Source: Ciona savignyi (taxonomy: Eukaryota > Chordata > Ascidiacea > Phlebobranchia > Cionidae). Taken from it: a DNA stretch of 64,000 nt. The stretch is taken from positions 1,387,197 to 1,451,196 of the forward strand of contig CH001979.1 of assembly GCA_000149265.1 (NCBI GenBank). Direction: 5' to 3'. Shown here in pieces: positions 1 through 13,100 of the stretch. The translations under genes and the position numbers were made by a program. Numbering within the stretch: the first letter of the stretch is position 1; each line of letters starts with the position of its first letter. Under the pieces are notes generated by a model that worked only from the letters and a program-made list of their open reading frames with translations, made no database searches and was not told the origin of the DNA.

Positions 1-3000
1 CAAATTATCAATATGTTCGGTTTGGGTTGAAATGAAACAGCTTAGATATAGCTAAATCGACGATTTGTTATAGTAAGTACATGAAAATTGGTAGATGGGT
101 GGATAACACATTTATAAACTTGCTCCCAAAAAATAAACCTTATATCTTAATTGGTTTTCAAACGCACGCCATGAACGCACCCACACTATACGTCAAATTA
201 TCAATATGTTCGGTTTGGGTTGAAATGAAACAGCTTAGATATAGCTAAATCGACGATTTGTTATAGTAAGTACATGAAAATTGGTAGATGGGTAGATAAC
301 ATACTCGTAAATTTGCTCACAAAATATAAACCTTATATCACGTTTGGTTTTCAAACGCGCGCCACAAACGCACCCACACTACGTCATATTATCAGTATGT
401 TCGCTTTGGGTTGACATGAAACAGCTTGGATATACCTAAATCGACGATTTCTTATAATTAGTAGATAAAAATTGGTAGATGGGTAGATAACATACTTGTA
501 AATTTGATCACAAAATATAAACCTTATATCTCGTTTGGTTTTCAAAGACGCGCCACAAACGCACTCACACTACGTCAAATTATCAATATGTTCGCTTTCG
601 GTTGAAATGAAACAGTCTTGGTATTCCTAAATCGACGATTTGTTATAGTAAGTACATAAAAATCGGTAGATGGGTGGATAACACATTTATAAATTTGGTC
701 CCAAAAAAATTAACCTTGTATCTTGTTTGTTTGGTTTTCCAGCGCGAGCCATTCACGCACCCACACTATACGTCAAATTATCAATATGTTCGGTTTGGGT
801 TGACATGAAACAGCGTGGATATACCTAAATCGAAGATTTTTTATAGTTAATACATGAAAATTGGTAGAAGGGTAGATAACATACTCGTAAATTTGCTCAC
901 AAAATATAAACCTTATATCACGTTTGGTTTTCAAACGCGCGCCATTCACGCACCCATACTACGTCAAATTATCAATATGTTCGCTTTGGGTTGAAATAAA
1001 ACAGCTTGGATATACCTAAACCGACGATTTGTTATAGTAAGTACATGAAAATCGGTAGATGGGTGGATAACACATTTATAAATTTGCTCCCAAAAAATAA
1101 ACCTTATATCTTGTTTGGTTTTCAAACGCGCGCCATGAACGCACCCACACAACGTCATATTATCAATATGTTCGCTTTGGGTTGACATGAAACAGCTTGA
1201 ATATACCTAAATCGACCATTTGTCATAGTAAGTATCTGAAAATTGGTAGATGGGTAGATAACATACTTGTAAATTTGCTTCCAAAATATAAACCTTATAT
1301 CTCGTTTGGTTTTCAAACGCGCGCCATTCACGCAGCCACACTAAACGTCATATTATCAATATGTTCGCTTTGGGTTGAAATGAAACAGCTTGGATATACC
1401 TAAATCGACGATTTGTTATAGTAAGTACATGAAAATCGGTAGATGGGTGGATAACACATTTATAAATTTGGTCCTAAAAAATAAACCTTATAGCTTGTTT
1501 GGTTTTCAAACGCGCGCCATGAACGCACCCACACAAAGTCAAATTATCAATATTGTCGCTTTGGTTTGACATGAAACAGTTTGGATATACCTAAATCGAC
1601 GATTTCTTATAGTAAGTAGATGAAAATTGGTAGATGGGTAGATAACATAATTGTAAATTTGCACCGACAAAATCAACCTTATATCACGTTTGGTTTTCAA
1701 ACGCGCGCCATTAACGCACCCACACTAAACGTCATATTATCAATTGTTTCGCTTTGGGATGAAATGAAACAGCTTGGATATACCTAAATCGACGATATCT
1801 TATAGTTAGTAGATGAAAATTGGTAGATGGGTAGAAAACCATACTCGTAAATTTGCTCACAAAATATAAACCTTATATCTCGTTTGGTTTTTTAAACGCG
1901 CGCCACAAACGCACCCACACTACGTCAAATGATCAATATGTTCCCTTTGGGTTGAAATGAAACAGCTTGAATATACCTAAATCAACGATTTGTTATAGTA
2001 AGTAGCAATGAACAATCAGGTAGATGGGTGGATAACACATTTATAAAATTGCTCCCAAAAAATAAACCTTATATCCCGTTTGGTTTTCAAACGCGCGCCA
2101 TTCACGCACCCACACTACGTCAAATTATCAGTATTTTCGCTTTGGGTTGAAATGAAACAGCTTGGATATACCTAAATCGACGATTTGTTGTAGTAAGTAC
2201 ATGAAAATTGGTAGATGGGTAGATAACATACCTTTAATTTTTTTGCCACAAAATAAACCTTATATCTCGTTTGGTTTTTAAACGCGCGCCATTCACGCAG
2301 CCACACTAAACGTCATATTATCAATATGTTCGCTTTGGGTTGAAATGAAACAGCTTGGATAAACCTAAATCGACGATTTGTTATAGTAAGTACATGAAAA
2401 TCGGTAGATGGGTGGATAACACATTTATAAATTTGGTTCTAAAAAATAAACCTTTTAGCTTGTTTGGTTTTCAAACGCGCGCCATGAACGCACCCTCACA
2501 ACGTCAAATTATCAATATGTTCGCTTTGGTTTGACATGAAACAGTTTGGATATACCTAAATCGACGATTTCTTATAGTAAGTAGATGAAAATTGGTAGAT
2601 GGGTAGATATCATAATTGTAAATTTGCTCCCAAAAAACAAACCTTATATCTTGCTTGGTTTTCAAACGCACCCAAACTACGTCAAATTATCAATATGTTC
2701 GCTTTGGGTTGAAATGAAACAGCCTTGATATTCCTAAATCGACGATTTGTTATAGTAAGTACATGAAAATTGGTAGATGGGTGGATAACACATTTATAAA
2801 TTTGGTTCTAAAAAATAAACCTTTTAGCTTGTTTGGTTTTCAAACGCGCGCCATTCACGCACCCACACTACGTCAAATTATCAATATGTTCGCTTTGGGT
2901 TGAAATGAAACAGCTTGGATATACCTAAATCGACGATTTGTCATAGTAAGTAGATAAAAATTGGTAGATGGGTAAATAACATACTTGTAAATTTGCTTCC

Positions 3001-3849
3001 AAAAATAAACCTTATATCTTGTTTGGTTTTCAAACGCGCGCCATTCACGCACCCACACTACGTCAAATTATCAATATGTTCGCTTTGGGTTGAAATGAAA
3101 CAGCTTGGATATACCTAAATCGACGATTTGTCATAGTAAGTAGATAAAAATTGGTAGATGGGTAAATAACATACTTGTAAATTTGCTTCCAAAAATAAAC
3201 CTTATATCTCGTTTGGTTTTCAAACGCGCGCCATTCACGCAGCCACACTAAACGTCATATTATCAATATGTTCGCCTTGGGTTGAAATGAAACAGCTTGG
3301 ATATACCTAAATCGACGATTTTTTATAGTAAGTACATGAAAATTGGTAGATGGGTGGATAACACATTTATAAAATTGCTCCCAAAAAATAAACCTTATAT
3401 CACGTTTGGTTTTTAAACGCGCGCCACAAACGCACCCACACTACGTCATATTATCAGTATGTTCGCTTTGGGTTGAAATGAAACAGCTTGGATATACCTA
3501 AATCGACGATTTGTTATAGTAAGTACATGAAAACTTGTAGATGGGTAGATAACATACCTTTAATTTTTGGCCAAAAAAGAAACCTTATATCTCGTTTGGT
3601 TTTCAAACGCGCGCCATTCACGCACCCACACTACGTCAAATTATCAGTATTTTCGCTTTGGGTTGAAATGAAACAGCTTGGATATACCTAAATCAACGAT
3701 TTGTTGTAGTAAGTACATGAAAATTGGTAGATGGGTAGATAACATACCTTTAAATTTGTTCCCCCCCAAAAACCTTATATCTTGTTTGGTTTTCAAACGC
3801 GCGCCACAAACGCACCCACACAAGGTCAAATTATCAAAATGTTCGCTAT
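1..3849. repeat. ~190-bp satellite array
   Basis: About 20 head-to-tail copies of a ~190-bp AT-rich unit run from the left edge of the window, so the array continues outside it. Each unit carries the landmark words AAATCGACGATTTGTTATAG, GGTAGATGGGT and TTTTCAAACGCGCGCCA in the same order. The units at about 2873 and 3063 are nearly identical and exactly 190 bp apart, while most others differ by several percent plus small indels. The short open frames within it (61-74 codons) recur with the repeat and show no sign of being genes. The array ends abruptly at about 3849. Confidence 0.95.
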
Positions 3850-5375
3850 ATCGATCCTATTTAATTCCATAATACTACAATTTATAAAAACATTAATCCC
3901 TTGTTCAGATTAACATGCAATTCTCAATACTGGCATGAATATTAACTATTTTAGGACATTTGTTCAACTGTCATTCAATCACAATCATTAAAAAGTGGAC
4001 CTGTTAGATTTAATATTATATGTTAAAAAATATAATTATCGTTTATAAGAAAGAAAAATGACAATCGCTTTTTAAAAGACAATATTCAAACATATTACGG
4101 AAACACCTTAAGTCATTTTCTTATATACGTCATTGACGTGATATCAGCCCGCTTTCATATATAAATGTCTACACATTTTCGCAGTATATTAATAAACTTA
4201 GGTGTGATGCTGCAATTAACACACATCAATTTTTTACAATATAATTAAATATCTTCTTTATTGCGAACCAAGTTCTCATTTTCCGTTCTGAATTAACCAT
4301 CATTGAGTGAAGTCGATAATCTTGCCACTTAGTTTAACTACGTATTGCAAAACTTGTTGTTTATTATGGATAAACACAATGATTGCAGAAAAGGTATGTT
4401 GTAGCAGAACTAACTAAATGACACACCACAAAAGCGAGTTTCGGAAAGCAAAAAATCTAAAACTCATAAACGTAATCACTTTTGGGGTAATTATCATCAT
4501 CCATTTTATCTTTAGTCACGTAATTTTCGTTTTTTGGTATTTTTACGACAGTTTGTTCATGTATATCTACCTGAAAATCTCTCTAATGTTATTCTAAATT
4601 AAAATCATTATTTATGACGAGTTTTTTTAATGTCGGTTACACGAATTTAAATCACTCTTTTAATCCCGTTTGTTTCTATTACCGCCCGTAAAAAGTTTCT
4701 ATTTACCGCCCGTAAAAAACTGCACATGCAATCATTTTCACTCGAAATTGTTGATATTGTGTCAGCTTAACGAATTATGTAATCATAGAACTTGGGAAAT
4801 AATAATCCTAAACTCATTTAAGAAACACAATTTTCGTTTCTAAGAAACGAAAATTTTACCCGAGAAACGAAAATTTTGTTTCCAGAAACGACAACGAAAA
4901 GTTGTTATGTTAGTTTTATTACAGTAAAATGTGATATCGCATGCTTCGTGGTTAAAGAGTTTTAAATCTTTGTAAGAGGTGAATCGGTCAAAACATGGGC
5001 AAGTACAATTTGTTTTTCAAAACTTTGAGATCAAATTAAGTAACCGCTTTCTGCTATAGAACATTTAGATTATGTGCTACTCGGTGACGCACGTAATTAA
5101 TAAACATCTGATCACAAACTGAGCACCATATTTGTAATTTTGTAAAGCAAAAAAAAAATATTTTTGTTGTGGGGATTACACAAGTAATAATGTAACTCCA
5201 TTATGAGTCATTATTCACACCACTATTGGCAGGTGTTTGTACTGTTAACTCGAGTTTAATTATGACATCATAATAACGCGCGACAAAGCTGATTTCTTAC
5301 GCCGCCAATGTTCTGCATGACGTCACTGTGACGTTTTACCAATTATAATTAGGCTGGTTCATGTGAATAAAAAAG
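3850..5375. other. Intergenic, no gene seen
   Basis: No coding region is supported here. A short direct duplication of the word TTACCGCCCGTAAAAA lies at about 4679-4720. An imperfect inverted repeat of GAAACGAAAATTTT-type words lies at 4829-4890, with a related inverted word near 5550-5610; together these may be the edges of an old MITE, but no target-site duplication was found. Confidence 0.5.
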
Positions 5376-5458
5376 TTATTCACCGGATAAAGTATCGAAC
5401 CCAACATGGGCCGGTCCATAATTACGAATCAGTCGCGCAAACCATTCGGCCAGACACC
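5376..5458 (-). repeat. SINE-B (tRNA-derived) fragment
   Basis: Reverse-strand copy of a short tRNA-like repeat that recurs at 32598-32706, 33432-33541, 42917-43031 and 52195-52262. The family reads as a Pol III box A-like segment (GTGGCCAAATGGTTAACGCG type), then a box B-like segment (GGTTCGAAACTTGG type), and often a short A-rich tail. This copy is diverged. Confidence 0.6.
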
Positions 5459-5599
5459 GTTATTGAATTAAAAGAAGTTATATGGTTATTTTACTGTTTG
5501 ACCTCTAGTGCCACCTAACTGCTAAAAAAATTATCTAATACATTTTTTTTCAGAAACAAAACTTTCGTTTCTGCCATTTCGCTTTGGAAAAATTTCGTT

Positions 5600-6100
5600 T
5601 CTCACCGTTACATAGGGACCGTGATCAAGCGGTCGCGTTAGCGGGGTGGTCGTGTTAGTGAATTTTGATTTGCAGCAAGTTGTCGTCATATGCAGTTTAA
5701 ACGTCTGTATTTTTACTAAATTTCCACCAAATGCCATTATTTTTATCAGATACTGCAGAATGAAGTCAATACTAAAGTTTATCTTGTAGGATTCAGTTCT
5801 GTTTGCCACATTTTTTTGTGTGTGCGCTCATTTATACTTAATGTTTTTATCATAAAAGAAATTTTACTTTGTAATTTTGGTGACAAAGGCAATTTTTTTA
5901 GCACATGTGGTCACTTAAGCGGGGTCAAATTTGAAGTTTTGGACCAAAATATGGCGGTCCTGGTCTGGAAACTGGGGTGGTCGCGTTATTGAAACAGAAT
6001 GCAATGCATTACCATAGTAAAATATTTGGGACCGCACTAAAGTGGTCCTGTTAATGAGGTGGTCGTGTTATCGGGGTGGTCTCCAAGCGGGGTTCCACTG
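5600..6100. mobile_element. Degenerate DNA-transposon remnant (pogo/Tigger-like end)
   Basis: The right edge read on the minus strand is CAGTGGAACCCCGCTTGG, followed by repeated words of the type GGTGGTCGTGTTA, and is flanked by TA at 6101-6102. A second block of the same words lies at 5609-5660. CAGTGGAACCCC-type ends and a TA target fit pogo/Tigger elements, but no transposase reading frame remains and the left end is unclear. Confidence 0.45.
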
Positions 6101-6102
6101 TA

Positions 6103-6220
6103 CATATCTGCTCATAACTTTTAAACAAAAAATTATTGGAAGAAGCTGATTAGATTTTTGAAATCAGCGTAGTTTTTTTCCATTTATTAAGATATTCTTA
6201 AAATCAACTTCAGTTCCCCT
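6103..6220. mobile_element. Truncated end of the Kolobok-like family
   Basis: This stretch matches the right-hand terminal ~120 bp of the element at 44006-46354: the CTCATAAC...TTGGAAGAA and GAAATCAGCGTA words, then AAGATATTCTTAAAATCAAC and an outer end CTTCAGTTCCCCT followed by TTAA at 6221-6224. The opposite end is missing and the fragment abuts the remnant ending at 6100. Confidence 0.75.
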
Positions 6221-6597
6221 TTAAGATTGTAGATGAGTTTCAAACTGTTCGGTATCGGATTACTTTCAATGACGACAAATGTTTTTTTTTTCTTATTTTA
6301 GCTGCAAAAAATATTATACTGTTTAAAAAGATAGTATTGGTTTTCACAAAAAAAGGAAAAAAAGGATTGTCGTCATTGAAAGAAGGCCGATACCGAACAG
6401 ATTGTGGTATCGGGTTTTGTCCTCAAAAATAGAAAAAGGTCTCCCCCGAGTAGACCAATCTCGATACCACACAGCTAGTGCATGAGCCAGCTTTTGGTTT
6501 CGAACCCATCACCTTTCGCCTGACAGTTCGACGCGCTGCTGGTAGTGGTAACATATAAGCTAACCGGCGCTGTAGTTAAAAAAAAGAAGAATCGGCC

Positions 6598-6698
6598 ACA
6601 AAAAAAAGAAAAAAGATTTTGTCGTTCCGCATGAACAACTCTCTCCTAGGAATTGCTCGATGCCATGCAGCTTCTACCACACAGCTTCTAAACATACA
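6598..6698 (-). repeat. SINE-C-like fragment
   Basis: Shares the words GTCGTTCCGCATGAA, CTCTCTCCTAGGAATT and ATGCCATGCAGCTTCTACC with copies at 15462-15625 and 21910-22020. This third short interspersed family is linked in some copies to the same inner words as SINE-A (GAACCCAG, GGCAAGGCACTTA type). Confidence 0.55.
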
Positions 6699-6736
6699 GA
6701 CACTGTAGATCCAAGAGAAGCGAGTGTCTAGCTTAA

Positions 6737-6999
6737 GATAGAATAGGATGAGGGGGTTAACACACGGGCAATCGTCAGATCACCTCGCGCCCACAGTCGG
6801 GTTACAGGTGTTATGTATGATTTACACATTAATTTAATTAGGTAGAACCCATTAATCCGCTCAGTTCACGCACTGTTCGTTAAGTGCCTTGCCCAAGGAC
6901 ACAGCCGACTGGCTTGCGACCAGTTTGGAACCTTAAACTATTCAGTTATAAGGTGTCCACCAGACTAACCAATCGAGAACCACCAGACTAACCAATCGA
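6737..6999 (-). repeat. SINE-A copy, reverse orientation
   Basis: One of more than a dozen copies of a ~290-bp repeat. In forward orientation the family has a tRNA-like head with box A (TGGTCTAACGG type) and box B (GGTTGCAGGTGCGAAAC type), a middle with GAACCCAGCGGATTAATGGG, and a tail ending in ATCCTATCC repeats. Here the tail lies at the left and the head at the right. Confidence 0.8.
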
Positions 7000-7123
7000 G
7001 CTTATACATATATAATCTTAATGCGCAATTATTCCATTCAACTTCAATCATAAAATACTTTATCTCTATAATACTTTATTTTACAGACCAATTTCTAAAA
7101 TTTGTATGTAATTTGAAGAAAGC

Positions 7124-10100
7124 ATGCAGTCGACAAAATCTCAGAACTCAAGTGGACATAGCGGTTTGCCAATGTCTCGAATTAAAGTAATTATGAGAAG
7201 CTCACCAGACGTTGAAAGTATAAGTCCATCTGCACTTTATGCAATGTCAAAGGCAACAGTAAGTTTCAATTTTTTTTTAATTTTGCTAACATTAGAATTT
7301 AACAAATAACAACAGTACCGGTAATGTACAGCAAAGGGCGCAACGAAATGCCAAAGATTCACCAACTCAGCTGCACTCTCTGTGTTCATAATAAGAAAGT
7401 AATTGGGCCTTTAAATTTATTTGAAATTGGATGTAATATTTATGTTTTATCTCTGTTAGTGGAACACAATAGGGATTTATGTTTTACAGGCAATCATCAG
7501 ATTAGCTTGCCTTTACCATTGGCTTATTGCAAGATGTGAGATATATATAATATTCAGTTCCGTGTGCCCTTGCCACACTTCTCATTCTATCCTGTGGCTG
7601 GTTTAATCCAACAAACTTTCGGTTGAAAGCCAATGCTGAAAATGAATGAGCTATATGGGTGCTAGATTCATAATCACTTAAAAAACACTGCTGGTATAAG
7701 TCAACGACACTTGGTAAAAACTCATAAGGTGGCATGCACTCTTTTTTCGGTTAAGTCTTTCTGCAGCAAAAAAGATTGGGTACAGACCGTAGCCACTGTA
7801 CCCAATGTTTTGGCAAATTGCACATGCATTTTGTTTGATCTACATTAATTGATTCAAATTGTTTCTTTTTTTCCTAGTGGTTAACTTAAACTAAAAACGA
7901 AAATAAAATTGATGCACATTCTTAATAATTATTAATGTTATACATCAGTATGACACTTAAGTGAATTCATTTTTATTGTTTTTTGTTTTTGTATCTTATC
8001 ACATAAACTTATAGTTTTTAATTTTTTATAAACTTGCTTTAAATCATGTTTATTTACTGTATTAAAGTCAAATTCGTAATCTACCAAAGTTGCTATACAT
8101 TTTAACTTAGATCACCAAAGTTGTAAACAAATGTCCGGGATTAAAACATCTTAAATGACAACTTTATCCAGGAACTGTTCGTGTCACATCTTACCACTGA
8201 AGCTTATGAGAAAAACACAAGTTTAACACTGGTGGATTACAAAAGCTTGGCCGATGTTGTAAACAACGATGATACACTTGAATTCTTACAAGGTAACGGT
8301 AGTATTGTATGAAAGTAATGGTTTGAAATACTAAGTAACTAAGACCTTGACTGTGTCGTGTGCATAGGCGCCGACTTACGGGGACATGGGGTGGTCATAC
8401 CACCCCATAGCGAGCCTGGCGGGGAGGTGACCTCCCCATACGCAAATTTAAGATAACTAATTTCTGATCTTTAATGTTTAATCTTAACTTATATTGTTTT
8501 TGTTTAGTTATGGGTCCCATTTGGAAAAATGGGACACATATTGTTTTTGTCCGTTTTTTTTTTTTCTTTTTTTTTTCTTTTTTTTCTTTTTTTTTTTCGT
8601 CAAACGCTTGACAGGCATGGCATGGCGCCCCGACATCTACCAGAAGGAATAATGGGATTGCAATAAAACTTTGTCATTTGTTAGACAACATGGTCTTGAT
8701 ATGCAGAAACCAAAATTTTGGGTGATAAATTGAGGGGAATTCCCCTGGGTGGTTAAAAACCAAAACGGTAGTTTTTATGAAAAGTTGCGCTTTTTTGTGG
8801 CATAGCGCTTGAACGGCTGCTCTAATTTAAATCAAATTTGGTAGAATGTTAGTGCACTAGTCACTGATTTAACACTTAAAGGAAATAAAAAATTACCTAG
8901 GGAAATACCCTAAAAATTAAACTTTTGCTGTTAAATGATAATTGTGACAGGCATGCTATGGCGCCCCGACATCTACCAGAAGGAATAATGGAATCGCAAT
9001 GAAACTTGGTGATTTTTTAGACAACATGGCCTAGATATGCAGAAACCAAAATTTTGGGTAATAAATCAAGGGGAATTCCCCTTGGAGGTTAAAAACCAAA
9101 ACGGTCATTTTTTTCTAAAAAATTTGCTTTTTAGGCCATAGCGCTTGAACGGCTGCTCCAATTTGAATCAAATTTGGTGGAATGTTAGTGCACTAGTCAC
9201 TGATTTAACACTTAAAAGAAATAAAAAATTACCTAGGGAAATACCCTAAAAATTAAACTTTTGCTCTTAAATGATAATTGTGACAGGCATGCTATGTCGC
9301 CCCGACACCTACCAGAAGGGTTAATGGAATAGCAATGAAACTCAGTGATTTGTTGGACAACATGGTCTAGACATGCAGAAATCAAAATTTTGGGTGATAA
9401 ATCTAGGGGAATTCCCCTGGGACGTTAAAACCAAACGGTATTTTTTTCTAAAAAAATAGCCTTTTTTGGGCATAGCGCTTGAACGACCGATACAATTTGT
9501 ATCAGATTTGGTGGAATGTAAGTGCATTAGTCACTGATTTAACACTTAAAAGAAATAAAAAAATTACCCAGGGAAATACCCTAAAGATCGGATTTTGTTC
9601 TTTAATTATGATTGTGACAAGCATGCCATGTTGCCCCGAAATCTAGCAAAAGGAGTAATGAAATCGCAATAAAAATTTGACATTTGTAACAGAACATGGT
9701 CTAGATAAGCAGAAACCAAAATTTTGGGTAATGAATCTAGGGAAATTCCCCTGAGACGTTAAAAACCAAAACATTTTTTTTCTAAAAAATTAGATTTTTT
9801 GGGCATAGCGCTTGAACGGCTGCTCTAATTTTGATCAGATTTGGTTAAATGTTAGACCATTAGACACTTTAGGCCAATTAAAAGAAAGAAAACAATTGCT
9901 TAGAGTAATTCCCCTAAAAACGAAGATATGTTCCTGAATTATGATTGTGACAGGCATGCCATATCGCACTGACATCTCCAACAAGGAGTCGACAAATCAC
10001 ATTAAAAAATTAGATTTTTTGGGCATAGCGCTTGAACGGCTGCTCTAATTTTGATCAGATTTGGTTAAATGTTAGACCATTAGACACTTTAGGCCAATTA

Positions 10101-13100
10101 AAAGAAAGAAAACAATTGCTTAGAGTAATTCCCCTAAAAACGAAGATATGTTCCTGAATTATGATTGTGACAGGCATGCCATATCGCACTGACATCTCCA
10201 ACAAGGAGTCGACAAATCACATTAAAACTTTAAGAATTGTTACATAACATGGCCAACATAATATGTAAAAACAGAAACTCATCTACTAAACCCAGGGGAA
10301 TTTCCTTTATTTCATTACAGCGCTTAAAAAGGTTTAATTTAAAACATTTAAGGTAAAATGTGTGTAAATTAAGATGTTTATTCTTTGTTTAACTACACAT
10401 TGAAAAGAAGCTTGGTTGGACAACTATGGGACCCATGCGTTTATGCTTGCAGAAACAAACTACATACTCAGTGTATAAAATACAAATTGTGGTCAGGGAC
10501 CCTGTAGCATGAATATATGGCATACAAAATGTGTTTTACAAATGGGTGGTGGTTAAACACGTGGTTGACACTCTCTAGTTGTCAATTAAATCTCCGATAA
10601 GCTACTGACGCAGTTGCCTTGATTGATACCTGTCATTTGGAATTTAATCGGCGGCTATCAGACCGCGCCGATTTTCTCTATCTGGCTCTTTGATGACAAA
10701 ACAAGATAATAAATTTGGCGCGAATCCTCGACCACGTGTGTTTACCGCCATTTTTATTATTTTTTTATTGCATCAATCGTATTCTATGATCGGCAGCTTT
10801 AAGTATTTTCTGTTATAAACCAACATAGGATGGGATATTCCTTTTAATCCCCGGGGTGTGAAAACGGTGCGCGCGTTAGAAAATTAGCATTCGTCAGAAT
10901 ACCTTGCGCCCACAATCAACCCACAACATGCAAGCTTAATTTGCGGACATAACACTCGAGTAGGTCGAGCTAGCTTTGGTGCAGGGGCGGCGAGTTACGG
11001 AGTTTAAAAAAAATAAAACGTCTTCGATCGTTTTAAATATTTTTGGCAACTCGGTGACTTTTACGATAGTCTACTTGTAGTTATAACCGTTTCATTATTA
11101 TTTCGAAAGGTTACTTTACCGCCCACGTTTAATTGAACGTAATTGCAACGCATCGTGTGCCAGAAACAAAACAGCTACAGATAAGCATAGTTAGTTAATA
11201 AACTTCAATTTTACAAAACACCATTCACACGCCGATTGTTTGATTGTCTACTTGATATAAGCAACCATTCACACGTCGATTGTTTGATTGTCTACTTGAT
11301 AAAGGCAACCATTCACACGTCGATTGTTTGATTGTCGACGTAGATATGCAACCATTCACAAGCTGATTGTTTGATTTTAACTCAATATTACGTATTACAA
11401 CCAAAGTTTTACTACTTATTTTAACGTGAATGTTTAAAAACTATAAAGCATCGCATAAATAAACAGAAATATAATAACCTAACTAACCTATAAGACCCGA
11501 AAATAAATTTTGATATAACAAATCGCACAACGGTCGTTTAAACCAATTTCTAGGAATATTTATATTTTGAAATTAGAACCTTGCCTAAATTACGCGATTA
11601 TAGGCAGTACGCAACCGCATTTCGTGGCGGTATTTGTTCCTTTGATCGGCGGATTTTTGTAGAGTGCAGATTAGGGTTGACCTTTTAAGGACATGTAAAT
11701 AATTGTGACGCAACTTACTAAAGACAGAGGAAGAACGCGGAAAAGCAACCTATTTTGATTATTTTAACCTACAGCAAACTAAGCGTGTATTCCATTCTAA
11801 TTCAGACATTTTTTTCAACGGGCGTAAACGCATTTAATTTAACCCTTAGACCACGACGGTTACATATTTGTAACCGAGAGGTGTCCCCGGAAAAAAATGC
11901 ACAATTCAGTCGTTTCTTGGGGGATTTTTCTAGTTCTTATATTTTTGGAAAGCATTTGAATAGATCTTTCGAAATAATGCATAAAAACATAACCTTTATA
12001 TTTAAAAAAAATGAGTAATATTGCTCCAAACATTTTTCTTAAAAAATTTTGTATCTAGTTTAACTTTTAAGCAAAACATCGCTTTTTTGTGTTCTGGGGA
12101 GTTAAAATTGTTACACTAGTTGCTGTGAGAATAAAACTAGCAGTAGCCATCTTTGTTTTCGCTTTTACCAGTCATTTTCGATCTTTTAACGATATATGTG
12201 TACATATGTGTATATGACTTTTTTCTAATTACTATTGATATTTATTCATTTTTTCGTCTTTGTTTTGTTTGTTATTGAATTATTATTTGATATTTAGAAG
12301 AAATATGACAATTTACCGCCGATCAGGCTGCCAGCATGACCAAGGCCGACAGTGATTCTGGTGATGCAATGCCTTATTTGACAGTCATGGGTGACGTCAT
12401 CACGCTTAGTTGACGTCATCAAAAAATAAAAGACGTAACTTTGTAGGAAATGTCATTCGGAACAACTTTGTAATACATTACTATCTTCTACAAGCTACCA
12501 GTAACCAGTAATTAGAGTATGAAGTATTGGTTATGATGTCATTACAAATTCTACAACGTCATCAAAAAAATAAAAATACCAATTTGTAGAAAATTATATA
12601 CTGGACAACTTTGTAATAGATTATTTTTCCCTAAGTCCAACAGTATTCGCAGCAAACGAGGTCAAAGCAACCTTACTCAAAACTGCCAAAAACGGCAAAA
12701 GTTCCGTCGTGGTCAAAGGGTTAAGTGTTAAAATGAACAAAAAATTATCGGGTAGAATGCCGCCGAACCAATATACTTACTCCCCATTCGCAACCCTGCG
12801 ACATTTTAAAACTATCTGCCTATGCTTCGGTGATCAAAGAGTTTGAAGAACAAATTCAAATGTGAATTATAGAAATGTGGTTTGCTGCATTCGTAAAATG
12901 GTAGCCTAATGTTGTTGCATTCAATACAAATTGATAAGATAAGAACTAAGACATATAATCTTCGTTTCGGTAATTACCTTTATAGTAAGAAATGTAGGGC
13001 GAATGTGGGCCTATAGGAAAGTATTTTTTATGCGGAAGTTAGTTAGTTAGTTATGTGCATAGGGCATGGTGCCCCTTTGCGGTCCATCGAACTACGTCTT

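Noticed and set aside
964..3872. Several 61-74-codon open frames, some identical to one another
   Set aside because: They repeat with the 190-bp satellite unit, have no domain or splice context, and arise from low stop density in the unit.
11755..12018. 87-codon open frame
   Set aside because: It lies inside the 5.4-kb element, with no recognisable motif and AT-rich composition like its surroundings.
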